Origin: UBA11986 sp963734955
GTDB taxonomy: Bacteria > Bacteroidota > Ignavibacteria > UBA10030 > UBA6906
Assembly (NCBI GenBank): GCA_963734955.1
Contig: CAVTJO010000007.1
Span: forward strand, 248,001 to 312,000
DNA length: 64,000 nt
Reading direction: 5' to 3'
The notes below the pieces were generated by a model. The model saw only the letters and a list, made by a program, of their open reading frames with translations. It did not search any database and was not told the DNA's origin. Shown piece after piece: positions 54,563 to 62,932 of this stretch. The first letter of the stretch is position 1; each line of letters starts with the position of its first letter. A program made the position numbers and the translations under genes.

Positions 54563-55627
54563 TTATGTCTTTCTCAGTAAGTACACAAACACCGGGGCTC
54601 CGACGGCTGCGGTAATTGCTCCGACCGGAATTTCCGATGGTGCGAGCAACGTGCGCGAGAGAATGTCGGCGAGAATCAAGAAACTTCCACCGAGCAGGAA
54701 TGAAGCGGGAAGCAGGAGTCGGTGGTCCGGGCCAAAGAGCATGCGGCAGATATGGGGGATGAGCAATCCGACAAATCCAATCACGCCGCTTACCGAGACA
54801 ACAAGTCCGGTGATGAGCGACGCGAGCAGATAGGATAATCGTTTGACTCTGCCGACCTCCACGCCGAGCTGCATTGCCGTTTCATCTCCTGTGGAGATCA
54901 AATTAAAATTGCGTGCCTGGACGAGCAGGAGGATGGAGGCAAGAAGAAGGATTGGAGCAACAACAAGTATGGCGTCGGCATTTGCACTGCTCAGGTTTCC
55001 CATCAGCCAGAGAAACGCGTTTCTCAGTTCCTGGTTGTAGACGGCAATAATCAGGAGCACGACTGCATTGAAGAAGGCACCAATCATCACGCCGCCAAGG
55101 AGAAGAGCATTTGTGTCAAGTTGGCCGCGACGGTGTGCGATACCGTACACGAGAGCCATCACCGCTGCCGATCCGATGAACGAAGCGAGTGGTGTGGTGA
55201 TTGCGCTGGCCCCGAGCGAGAGTCCGATCGCGATGATCGCTCCGACTGTTCCGCCGCTCGAGATGCCCAAAATATACGGCTCTGCGAGAGGATTCCGGAG
55301 CAACGCCTGAAATACGACCCCTGCAATCGACAAGCCCGATCCCACCAGGAATGCAAGCACAATCCGTGGTAGTCTGATTGAGACAATGATTGTTCGTTCG
55401 GCCGTCGTCGCGGTTTCGTTGCCTGTTACTGCTCCGAGTATGTGGGAAAGTGGAATGCTGACGCTGCCGATGGACAGGCCGACGATTGCCACTGTGGTCA
55501 GAAGAATAAGCAAACCACTGCAGACCGCGATTGTTCTCCGCATGGTGAGAGGTGCCCGTCCACGCGTTGCAGGGGGTCTCTGTGATGGCTCGCGGATAGT
55601 TGGGGTTTCTGCAGTTCGTTCCGGCAT
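54563..55627 (-). CDS. FecCD-family ABC transporter permease (BtuC type)
   Basis: 354 residues. A polar N-terminus of about 28 residues leads into about ten membrane helices. Family signatures are RLPRIVLAFLVGSGLSIAGV, FQALLRNPLAEPYILGISSG and GFVGLLIPHICRMLFGPDHR, the last containing the coupling-helix region. It would import a metal chelate such as Fe-siderophore, haem or vitamin B12 with the ATPase encoded at 52227-53018. The ATG at 55627 lies 3 bp behind the obg stop, so translation is coupled to obg, an uncommon partner. No cobalamin riboswitch or Fur box was noticed. Confidence 0.92.
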   Translation of the reverse strand: MPERTAETPTIREPSQRPPATRGRAPLTMRRTIAVCSGLLILLTTVAIVGLSIGSVSIPLSHILGAVTGNETATTAERTIIVSIRLPRIVLAFLVGSGLSIAGVVFQALLRNPLAEPYILGISSGGTVGAIIAIGLSLGASAITTPLASFIGSAAVMALVYGIAHRRGQLDTNALLLGGVMIGAFFNAVVLLIIAVYNQELRNAFLWLMGNLSSANADAILVVAPILLLASILLLVQARNFNLISTGDETAMQLGVEVGRVKRLSYLLASLITGLVVSVSGVIGFVGLLIPHICRMLFGPDHRLLLPASFLLGGSFLILADILSRTLLAPSEIPVGAITAAVGAPVFVYLLRKT

Positions 55628-55630
55628 GAT

Positions 55631-56638
55631 CTAATCTTGAACACGGCGGCGCTTTGTTCCGCTGATTGCCTTCCACATTTCTGATACAAGGCTCTTAACC
55701 CCGGCGTTCGAAACCGACGACATCAGCGATACCGGCACTGCACCAAACGAGATCTTCTTGAGTGACCTGAGCTGTTGCTCATCAAGAAGATCGATCTTTG
55801 TCAAGGCGACGATCTTTGGTTTTCTTGGCAGATCCTGGCCAAACAACTTGAGCTCGTTCAGCAGCACCCTGTAATCCTCTTTTGGATTGTTGCTCGTTGA
55901 CTCAATGAGGAAGACGAGCACCTTCGTTCGTTCGATATGGCGCAGGAATTGAATGCCGAGTCCTTTTCCGGCATGGGCACCCTTGATCAGCCCTGGAATA
56001 TCTGCAACGACAAAACTCCTTCCCATATCAACCCGGACGATACCGAGGTTTGGAACAAGTGTTGTGAATGGGTAATCCGCGATCTTCGGTTTGGCAGCAG
56101 AGATGACAGAGATGAGGGTAGACTTTCCCGCGTTTGGATACCCGACAAGCCCGACATCGGCGAGGAGCTTGAGTTCAAGCTCAATCTCCCGCTCCTCCCC
56201 CGGTTCGCCCGGCTCGTACTCACGGGGTGCCTGGTTCGTCGATGTTGCGAATGCGGCATTGCCACGACCGCCGCGTCCGCCCTTTGCGACGACACATTCC
56301 TGGCCATCATCAAGGAGGTCCCCGATGATATCATTGCCGTCGAGATCGCGGATCAGTGTGCCCGTGGGAACCTCAAGGACGATATCCTGAGCGCTCCTGC
56401 CGGTTTTATTTGAGCCGAGCCCGTGTTCACCGCGCTGCGCTTTGTATTTTGTTTTGTATTGATAGTCGAGCAGGGTATTGAGCTGCTTGTTTGCGCGGAC
56501 AATTACATCTCCTCCACGGCCTCCATCGCCACCGTCGGGTCCACCTTTGGGAATGAATTTCTCCCGCCTGAAACTGACGCACCCGACTCCACCGTCGCCG
56601 GCTTTTACATGAATTCTCGCGCTGTCGATGAACTTCAT
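55631..56638 (-). CDS. obg: Obg/CgtA GTPase
   Basis: 335 residues, no C-terminal OCT extension. The N-terminal Obg fold is glycine-rich (KAGDGGVGCVSFRREKFIPK, GGPDGGDGGRGGDVI, GGRGGRGNAAF). The GTPase domain shows G1 GYPNAGKST, the switch I segment DYPFTTL, G3 DIPGLIKGAHAGKGLG and G4 TKIDL. Obg acts in 50S ribosome assembly and stress control in the cytoplasm. Its ATG overlaps the stop of the upstream unknown gene (56635-56638), and the permease gene begins right after its stop. Confidence 0.97.
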   Translation of the reverse strand: MKFIDSARIHVKAGDGGVGCVSFRREKFIPKGGPDGGDGGRGGDVIVRANKQLNTLLDYQYKTKYKAQRGEHGLGSNKTGRSAQDIVLEVPTGTLIRDLDGNDIIGDLLDDGQECVVAKGGRGGRGNAAFATSTNQAPREYEPGEPGEEREIELELKLLADVGLVGYPNAGKSTLISVISAAKPKIADYPFTTLVPNLGIVRVDMGRSFVVADIPGLIKGAHAGKGLGIQFLRHIERTKVLVFLIESTSNNPKEDYRVLLNELKLFGQDLPRKPKIVALTKIDLLDEQQLRSLKKISFGAVPVSLMSSVSNAGVKSLVSEMWKAISGTKRRRVQD

Positions 56639-57978
56639 GGGGTCGGTGTCGGCGGGTAGCGCTGCTGGATGAGGTCGGTGAACTCAACAACATCATGGAC
56701 GAATGGGTCGAGACCACTTGCCTGGTAGAACATCTGAAGATACAGTGACGCGTCCTTCCATGTTGCCATACCGTTGAGAGCCTCGATCACCACGTTGTAG
56801 TACGCTTCGTCATTCTGAAAAATCGCCCGGACGAACCGCCTGCGTTGGTCATCAGCGATCGATTTCTTGAGATCGTCTGGCTTCGCGAGCGATGAGGAGG
56901 GGGTGGTTTCATTCATGCCACTGTAGGTGAGCGACAGAGCGACGTTTCGCCTGTCGCTTGCCATTTCGGGGGTCCATGGTCGGTGAGTCTCTTCTTCCGG
57001 CGGTTCCGGGGGTGTCTCGTTGCCCTCGTGAGAAGCCGTCGTTTCAGAGTCGAGCGATTGAGGGGATTCGTCCGCCGGGGGCGACGGTTCGGCCGGCACT
57101 ACGACATTTGAAGAGATGATTTCATCAGGTTCGTCCTGGTCTGGCTGAGAGACGTCCGGGACGAAGGTCTCGTTTGATTGTTCGATGGGTTTGCTGTAAA
57201 GGTCCTCGATGATTTCTCCAAGTTGTTCGATGGTGAGTTGTTCGGTCTTGCGGATCCGGCAAATGCGTTCCACATAATCCTTCACCAGCGTCATTCCTTT
57301 ATCGTCAAAGAATACCACGAGCGGTTTGATCGGCGCGGGCTGGCCATTGATATCCTGATGAAGCAGAAGGAACTCGTAGATGGGCCGTGTCAACTGCGCA
57401 AGCTCCTTTGGCGAGTGCTGTTTCACGATTCGATCGTCGATCGTTGTCAGGAGTGTTCTGAAATCTTCCCGGTTGATTTCCCTCAGATCCTTCAGTTTCA
57501 TATATCCCTGAATGAGCTTGCCGTAGTACAGATAGTCGGATACGTACTCGAGTTTGGTCTGGATTTCGGACGGAGTGACGCGCTCACTCTTCTCAAACAC
57601 GAAATGCTCAAGTGTCCAGCGCGGTCGACAAAGATAGTTCTCGGCGAAGTGGGTGGCATTCTCAATTGTTGATACAAATTCTTCACGCGTGAAGACGTAT
57701 TCGGAGGCCATGGCCCATGTATAGATCTTTGTCAAATGCTGGACGAAGGGTGTGGCAAATCGTAGATTGGAGAAATGGCCGGCACCCTTGAGATCCGTCT
57801 GCAGCCACCGGATTGTCTCCGACCGGATGTAGAGCTTGATGCTCTTCGGTATGTCCGCAGCCAGGACGTCTTTCAGCGCGACGGATTGTGCTGAACCCAG
57901 CGCACGTTCGGTCAGGGTTTGAATAATGTTCTGAGTCTCGTGTTCCAGCATGCGTTCAGGTAATAGAGTCTGCATCAC
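56635..57978 (-). CDS. Conserved unknown protein coupled to obg
   Basis: 447 residues; no recognised family. Residues 1-265 are predicted helical with no signal peptide (HETQNIIQTLTERALGSAQS, HLTKIYTWAMASEYVFTREE, VEYICRIR-like basic stretches). Residues about 270-345 are a low-complexity Pro/Glu/Ser linker (PDQDEPDEIISSNVVVPAEP). The final about 75 residues form another helical unit (RRRFVRAIFQNDEAYYNVVI). It ends inside the ATG of obg, so it is co-expressed with a ribosome-assembly GTPase. A ribosome- or translation-linked cytoplasmic role is only a guess. Start GTG 57978 or ATG 57975; neither has a strong ribosome site. Confidence 0.85.
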   Translation of the reverse strand: MMQTLLPERMLEHETQNIIQTLTERALGSAQSVALKDVLAADIPKSIKLYIRSETIRWLQTDLKGAGHFSNLRFATPFVQHLTKIYTWAMASEYVFTREEFVSTIENATHFAENYLCRPRWTLEHFVFEKSERVTPSEIQTKLEYVSDYLYYGKLIQGYMKLKDLREINREDFRTLLTTIDDRIVKQHSPKELAQLTRPIYEFLLLHQDINGQPAPIKPLVVFFDDKGMTLVKDYVERICRIRKTEQLTIEQLGEIIEDLYSKPIEQSNETFVPDVSQPDQDEPDEIISSNVVVPAEPSPPADESPQSLDSETTASHEGNETPPEPPEEETHRPWTPEMASDRRNVALSLTYSGMNETTPSSSLAKPDDLKKSIADDQRRRFVRAIFQNDEAYYNVVIEALNGMATWKDASLYLQMFYQASGLDPFVHDVVEFTDLIQQRYPPTPTP

Positions 57979-58099
57979 TTCGAGCGCCTGGTGTGCTTCT
58001 CCCGAGGGTTGGCAAGAGAGTTGGGAACCGGAAACCCGCCCGTTCCAGGATCAGCGCTAACCACCACAAAAGAGAGATCTTCTCTTGTTGCCTTCACGT

Positions 58100-61000
58100 T
58101 TACTTCGATCCAGTTTTCTTCAGCACCAGCTTGACGCGGTCGATCTCTTTTTTTGCCGCGGCCTTGAACGTCTCATCGATACCGGAGCGCTCCAGGATCT
58201 GTTGGTACATCGTGAGTGCCTGGTCGAGCCGGCCGAGTTTCTCGTACGACTGGCCGGCCATGTACAGCGAGTTCGCCGTCCAGTCCAGCTTTCCCTTCTT
58301 CGTCACCAAATACGGCACTTTGAGGAAATCCAGGATTGCCTGTTGGTAGTCCCCCTTATTGTAGTTCGCCTCGGCAATATAGTATCTGATCTCGCCCTCC
58401 AGATCGCTGCCCGCCTGATCGAGGAGCGATTGCAGTTGCAGCACCGACTGATCGTTGTACCCAAGGTCCTGATAGAGGATGCCGATTTTGATCTTCTTGT
58501 CGAAACTGTCCTCGTTGTTCGGGAACTGCTCCAGATACTTGCGGGTCAATTGGAGCGCTGCATCGAAAATGCCGGCAGCCTCATAGGTCTCGATGAGATT
58601 GCTCATCGCTGCGGCAAGGATGGATGGGTCTGCAGTCGAGTCATCAACGATCACCCGGTAGTTGCGAATCGACTCGTCCCATTTTTCAAGATCATAATAA
58701 ATGTTGCCGAGGGAGAGGTACACTCGTGGGATAACGGGTGAGTCTGCATAGCGCTTCATGAGTACTTCGTACAGTTTGAGAGCGTCCTGCTGCTTCTTTG
58801 CAATCTCAAGCATTTTTGCCGTCCAGTACATCGCGTAGGGAGCCGATGGTGTGTCGTCGTACTTATCCAGGATATGATCGAACGATTTCCGGGCATTCTG
58901 ATAGTCCTCTTTGCGATAATAGAAGAGCCCCTTTTCGAGCTCAAATCCGGCAACATCAATCCCGTCGTCCCCATACTTCTTGAGGAAGCTCAACCGGTCC
59001 CGTTCAGCACCCGCCAGCTCGTCGTTCTTATACTCTGCGATAATGATCCGCGCATCGTAGTATTGACGATCGGTATCGTTCGTTGCGGATTGTGACAAGA
59101 GCCTGTACTGCTTGATCGCGTCTGCATACGCTCCGTTGTCAAAGAGCAGGTTGGCAACATCGCGGCTCGACGCTGCGTTCGGCTGGGCATTTCCCGACTG
59201 ACGAAAGTAGGATGTGGCCAGATCGATATTCCCCTCGCTCTTCGCGATCAGGCCGAGAAGATTGTACGCCTTTCCTGCAACCTCGCCCGATTGTTCATGA
59301 GCGAGGGCCCGAAAGAGGCAGCTCTTCGCCTCCTTGGTATTGCCGGTACCCTGATATGCCGATCCGATCGCAACAAGAAGTGCGGGATCAACATCCTGCT
59401 CCGTAAGAGGATCGTCTGTCTGCGCTGCAATCAGATCCGAGTACAATCCGATGGCATCGCCATATTTGCCCGATGCATTGTAGGTGCCGGCGAGCTTGAG
59501 ACGGGCATCCGTTGCGGAGGAAGTATAGTCAAAGCCATCGATCAATCCACGGTAGTATTCCGACGCACGGTCTGCATCCCCGCTCTTCGCGAGCAAGTCC
59601 GCAAGTCGGGATGTTACTTCGGCGCTGTGGGAACTGTTCGGGAATGCAGCGAGGTATGACTTGCTTTCCCTGATTGCCGAGTCAGCGAGACCGAGCGAAA
59701 GGAGAAGGGGAATTCTACGAAAGGCAATTTCAGAAAGTGTTGGTGAGGTGGTGAACTCCCGCATCACCCTTCCGTAAGTTGAAAGTGCTGCCTGGGAGCT
59801 GTCAGCTTGTTCCTGTAACTCCCCGATCCGCTCCAGGAGAATGTCCTGCTTGTGAAAAGTGGGGAACAGCGCAAGCGTTGCATCGTACGCGGCATACGCG
59901 GTCTGCAGTGATGATGCACTGAGCGTGAAAATGGATAATGCAGCCTGCTCACTTCTTGGGTCTTCGGGATACGACTTTAGAAATGTCTGGTACGATTCGA
60001 TGGCCTGGGGGGCGTACTTTTTGTCTTTCCAGCTCAGGTACTCCAGTGATCTGGCGCGAAAGTAGAGAGCATCAACGAAGCGACTGTCGTTCATCCCGCT
60101 GTTGATGGCATTCGTAAACTGGACAACCGCGGCGGCATAGTTTTTCAAGTCATGGAAATAGATTTCTCCCAGCCGGTATGAGAGGCCGATCTTGTCCTTG
60201 TCGCTGACAACGTCACCCAGGAGCAGGGCCAGTTTCTCGACGCCTGCATCTTTTTCCTTTGCCTCGAACGTCTCGATTGTTCGTATCCTTTCTTCCGCTG
60301 ATTGTCGGAATTCCGAGGAAGGGTACTTGTCAATGAGCTCACGGTAACGTTGTGCTGCACGGTCGAATTCCTTGAGCTCGTCATAGCATAAGGCCGCGCC
60401 AACGTAGGCATCATCGATGTACCGGGAATGCGAGTAGCGGGTAATGAACTGCTCATACATGGCGCTTGCCTTCCGCGCATCGTGCAATTCATTTTGGGTA
60501 ATGCCGGCCATACGGAATGCGATCTCATCTGCAAAAGGGTCCGACGCGAATTGGTCAAGGAATGCGGAAAAATACTGGATTGCCTGCCCGTAGTCTTTTT
60601 TCCCTTCCGCATTCAGTGCGAGCCTGGCTGCCACCTTTTTCTTCAGTGCTTCGGGGGCTTCGGATTTGAGGATGCGCTTGCACGCGTCGTTGGATCTGGG
60701 CCAATTCTTCCCGCGTCCTGCCGTAGTCGCGATCTTCCATATAATGGTGGAGGCTTCCTCAGAAGAGGGAGCATGTGCAACAGCCTTGTCATAATATGTC
60801 AGTGCATTTGACACCTCGCCCGAGGAGGCATACGAGTCTCCGATTCCCTCGTTTGCTTCGTAGATCATCATCGAGTCTGGCTGGATCTTGTCTGCAAGAA
60901 CCTTCTTGAAATCCTCAATTGCCTCTGCAAACTTGCCGGCTCCGGACAACAGTTTTCCGAGGTTGAGGTATGCACCTTGCACGGCTGTCGAGGTTTTGTA

Positions 61001-61732
61001 TCCTTTGATAATGTCCTGATACGTGGACGCCGCCTGTGGGAGCTCTCCCGTTGCCTGATAGATGTTGCCAAGAATCAAAAGTGCCTGCGCCTTTGCATCA
61101 GGTGACGGATCCCCCTCGATCACGCGCTTCAGCTCGTTCTGTGCCTGGACGAGATTCCCTTCTTCAAAGTACATCCGTCCGAGAAGCGTTCTGGCGGAAA
61201 GTGCCACGCTCGAGTTCGCATATTCCTGCAACGTTGTGCGGAGAACCCTCCGGGCGTCCTCCGGTTGATCGGCGAGCGCAAAGTACCTGCTTGCCTTGAT
61301 GAGTGCGTCGGGCGCAAGACTGCTCCGTGGATGGAAGGCTTTCACACGCTCGAACGCCAGGGCCGCCTCCTTGTAGTTCTTGAGTGCAGCATAGCACTCT
61401 CCGACGTGCATCCACGCATCCGGTGCCTTGGGATTGTCCTGGTACGTAAGAGCGAATGTTTGAAATGTCAGCCGGGCGTCCTCATACTGCTTGAGCTTCA
61501 TTTGCGCAAGGCCGAGGTAGAACCGACCTTCAATGCCGTTGGGGGTGCCGGGAAAACTGTTGATGAACTGCTTCAGTTGCTCGGCGGCAAGGTCATAGAG
61601 ACCATCGTTGTACAAATTGATGGCAAGCTTGAAGTCAGCGTTTTCCTTTGAATTCTGGGCACGGGCGTCCAGCGATTGCAGGAGAAGCACACACAGAAGA
61701 GCGAGGATGATGACGGGACGAGAAGCGATCAT
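58100..61732 (-). CDS. Giant periplasmic TPR-repeat protein
   Basis: 1210 residues from ATG 61732; the signal peptide is SRPVIILALLCVLLLQSLDARAQ. The rest is an almost unbroken series of about 30 tetratricopeptide repeats, many of the YbgF/BamD-like form with conserved G-Y-A-P-type helices (for example GLYDLAAEQLKQFINSFPGT, YEDARLTFQTFALTYQDNPK). It probably scaffolds an envelope complex or acts in outer-membrane or cell-division assembly. An open frame continues upstream to 62026, but it consists of an old T9SS tail and terminator sequence and is not part of the protein. No clear ribosome site precedes 61732. Confidence 0.87.
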   Translation of the reverse strand: MIASRPVIILALLCVLLLQSLDARAQNSKENADFKLAINLYNDGLYDLAAEQLKQFINSFPGTPNGIEGRFYLGLAQMKLKQYEDARLTFQTFALTYQDNPKAPDAWMHVGECYAALKNYKEAALAFERVKAFHPRSSLAPDALIKASRYFALADQPEDARRVLRTTLQEYANSSVALSARTLLGRMYFEEGNLVQAQNELKRVIEGDPSPDAKAQALLILGNIYQATGELPQAASTYQDIIKGYKTSTAVQGAYLNLGKLLSGAGKFAEAIEDFKKVLADKIQPDSMMIYEANEGIGDSYASSGEVSNALTYYDKAVAHAPSSEEASTIIWKIATTAGRGKNWPRSNDACKRILKSEAPEALKKKVAARLALNAEGKKDYGQAIQYFSAFLDQFASDPFADEIAFRMAGITQNELHDARKASAMYEQFITRYSHSRYIDDAYVGAALCYDELKEFDRAAQRYRELIDKYPSSEFRQSAEERIRTIETFEAKEKDAGVEKLALLLGDVVSDKDKIGLSYRLGEIYFHDLKNYAAAVVQFTNAINSGMNDSRFVDALYFRARSLEYLSWKDKKYAPQAIESYQTFLKSYPEDPRSEQAALSIFTLSASSLQTAYAAYDATLALFPTFHKQDILLERIGELQEQADSSQAALSTYGRVMREFTTSPTLSEIAFRRIPLLLSLGLADSAIRESKSYLAAFPNSSHSAEVTSRLADLLAKSGDADRASEYYRGLIDGFDYTSSATDARLKLAGTYNASGKYGDAIGLYSDLIAAQTDDPLTEQDVDPALLVAIGSAYQGTGNTKEAKSCLFRALAHEQSGEVAGKAYNLLGLIAKSEGNIDLATSYFRQSGNAQPNAASSRDVANLLFDNGAYADAIKQYRLLSQSATNDTDRQYYDARIIIAEYKNDELAGAERDRLSFLKKYGDDGIDVAGFELEKGLFYYRKEDYQNARKSFDHILDKYDDTPSAPYAMYWTAKMLEIAKKQQDALKLYEVLMKRYADSPVIPRVYLSLGNIYYDLEKWDESIRNYRVIVDDSTADPSILAAAMSNLIETYEAAGIFDAALQLTRKYLEQFPNNEDSFDKKIKIGILYQDLGYNDQSVLQLQSLLDQAGSDLEGEIRYYIAEANYNKGDYQQAILDFLKVPYLVTKKGKLDWTANSLYMAGQSYEKLGRLDQALTMYQQILERSGIDETFKAAAKKEIDRVKLVLKKTGSK

Positions 61733-61925
61733 AGCCGAAAGAAAGGAAAACACTATTGAATACCGCACCAACGTACGATTTATTTGAATCCCTTGCAAGG
61801 TGGCGATCAGGGAGCGTGATGACAGGAGATGGTTTGCGGCGTCGCGACCCATCGCGGGATGATTATGCTTGAAGAGGATATGATGATCCAGCGACTTCAG
61901 GGAGACTAAATTCAGCAGCATAACA

Positions 61926-61951
61926 AAGGGCAGCCCGGCGGGACTGCCCTT
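61926..61951 (-). terminator. Terminator hairpin behind an orphan T9SS tail
   Basis: Perfect 8-bp stem AAGGGCAG / CTGCCCTT with a 10-nt GC-rich loop, followed on the minus strand by TGTTATG. It lies 26 bp behind the decayed tail at 61977-62165. Confidence 0.6.
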
Positions 61952-61976
61952 CGTCATGAATGATGAAGTCGTTGGC

Positions 61977-62165
61977 TTATTCAGCAGAAGAAGTTTCTTG
62001 ACCTCGGTGAACGATCCTGCATGCATTCTGCAGAAGTACTACCCGCTAGCGAGTTTCTGCGCATCGAATGGCACGCTGTAGTTCCCGACTTCCCGGTTCC
62101 TGTCCACGAGAAGCACGACCTGCTGTCCGAAGCTGTTGAACACCTCCGGTTTAAGCAAGGAGGCG
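61977..62165 (-). pseudogene. Decayed T9SS sorting domain without its cargo gene
   Basis: On the minus strand the DNA reads LLKPEVFNSFGQQVVLLVDR, then GNYSVPFDAQKLASG, a TAG in place of the usual Val, then YFCRMHAGSFTEVKKLLLLN. This is clearly the second half of a T9SS sorting domain (compare VYFYR-AGSF-KKLLLLK). A one-base deletion removes the last Lys and fuses the old TAA into another frame. Nothing upstream encodes a cargo protein: sdhB ends at 62192. Confidence 0.85.
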
Positions 62166-62191
62166 TTTGAATTCACGGAAAGTCAATTACC

Positions 62192-62932
62192 CTAGTCGAC
62201 CGTTGCACGCAAATACTCTCGGTTCAGCCGTGCAATGTGAGCAACTGAGATTTCTTTGGGGCATTCAGCTTCGCACGCATAGGTGTTGGAGCACGCTCCG
62301 AAGCCTTCCGCGTCCATCTGCGCAAGCATCGCCTCGACGCGTGATACTCTTTCCGCGTCTCCCTGTGGAAGAAGAGCAAGTTGCGAGACCTTCGCAGAAA
62401 CGAACAGCATCGCCGAGCCGTTCTTGCACGCCGCTACGCACGCCCCGCAGCCAATGCAGGCGGCAGCGTCCATTGCCTCATCGGCAATGGGCTTTGCAAT
62501 GGGGATGGCGTTTCCATCCGGTGCGCCACCGGTTTTCACCGAGATGAAACCCCCGGCCTGCATAATCCGGTCGAACGCAGTGCGATCGACAACGAGATCC
62601 TTGATCACGGGAAACGGTTTTGCCCGCCACGGCTCAAGGACAATATGTTCTCCATCCCTGAAGACACGCATGCGAAGTTCGCATGTTGCCACCCCCTGAT
62701 GCGGTCCATGTGCGCGTCCGTTCACCATCAGGCCGCAACTCCCGCAGATTCCCTCCCGGCAATCATGGTCGAATTCAATCGGATCTTCACCGCTCTTCGC
62801 GAGATGCTGGTTCAGGATATCCAGCATCTCCAGGATTGAAGCCTCAGCCGGGATGTCACGCACGGTGTACGTCATGAACGCTCCTTGAGCGTTTCGGTTT
62901 TTCTGCCTCCATACCTCAAGCGTAAAGTTCAT
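62192..62932 (-). CDS. sdhB: Succinate dehydrogenase/fumarate reductase iron-sulfur subunit
   Basis: 246 residues. The 2Fe-2S ferredoxin domain has CREGICGSCGLMVNGRAHG and the later Cys in GVATCELR. The C-terminal domain binds the 3Fe-4S and 4Fe-4S centres (ACIGCGACVAACKNGSAM, CSNTYACEAECPKEISVAHI). It passes electrons from SdhA to quinone through a diheme or monoheme anchor (sdhC, probably upstream beyond 64000). ATG 62932 shares a base with the sdhA stop (TAATG). The sequence style (GRAHGPHQGVATC) matches the B-type enzymes of Bacteroidetes. Confidence 0.95.
   Translation of the reverse strand: MNFTLEVWRQKNRNAQGAFMTYTVRDIPAEASILEMLDILNQHLAKSGEDPIEFDHDCREGICGSCGLMVNGRAHGPHQGVATCELRMRVFRDGEHIVLEPWRAKPFPVIKDLVVDRTAFDRIMQAGGFISVKTGGAPDGNAIPIAKPIADEAMDAAACIGCGACVAACKNGSAMLFVSAKVSQLALLPQGDAERVSRVEAMLAQMDAEGFGACSNTYACEAECPKEISVAHIARLNREYLRATVD

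Noticed and set aside
61733..62026. N-terminal extension of the TPR protein up to 62026
   Set aside because: The extension encodes the end of an old T9SS tail (AGSFTEVKKLLLLN) and runs through a terminator hairpin; the signal peptide starts at 61732.
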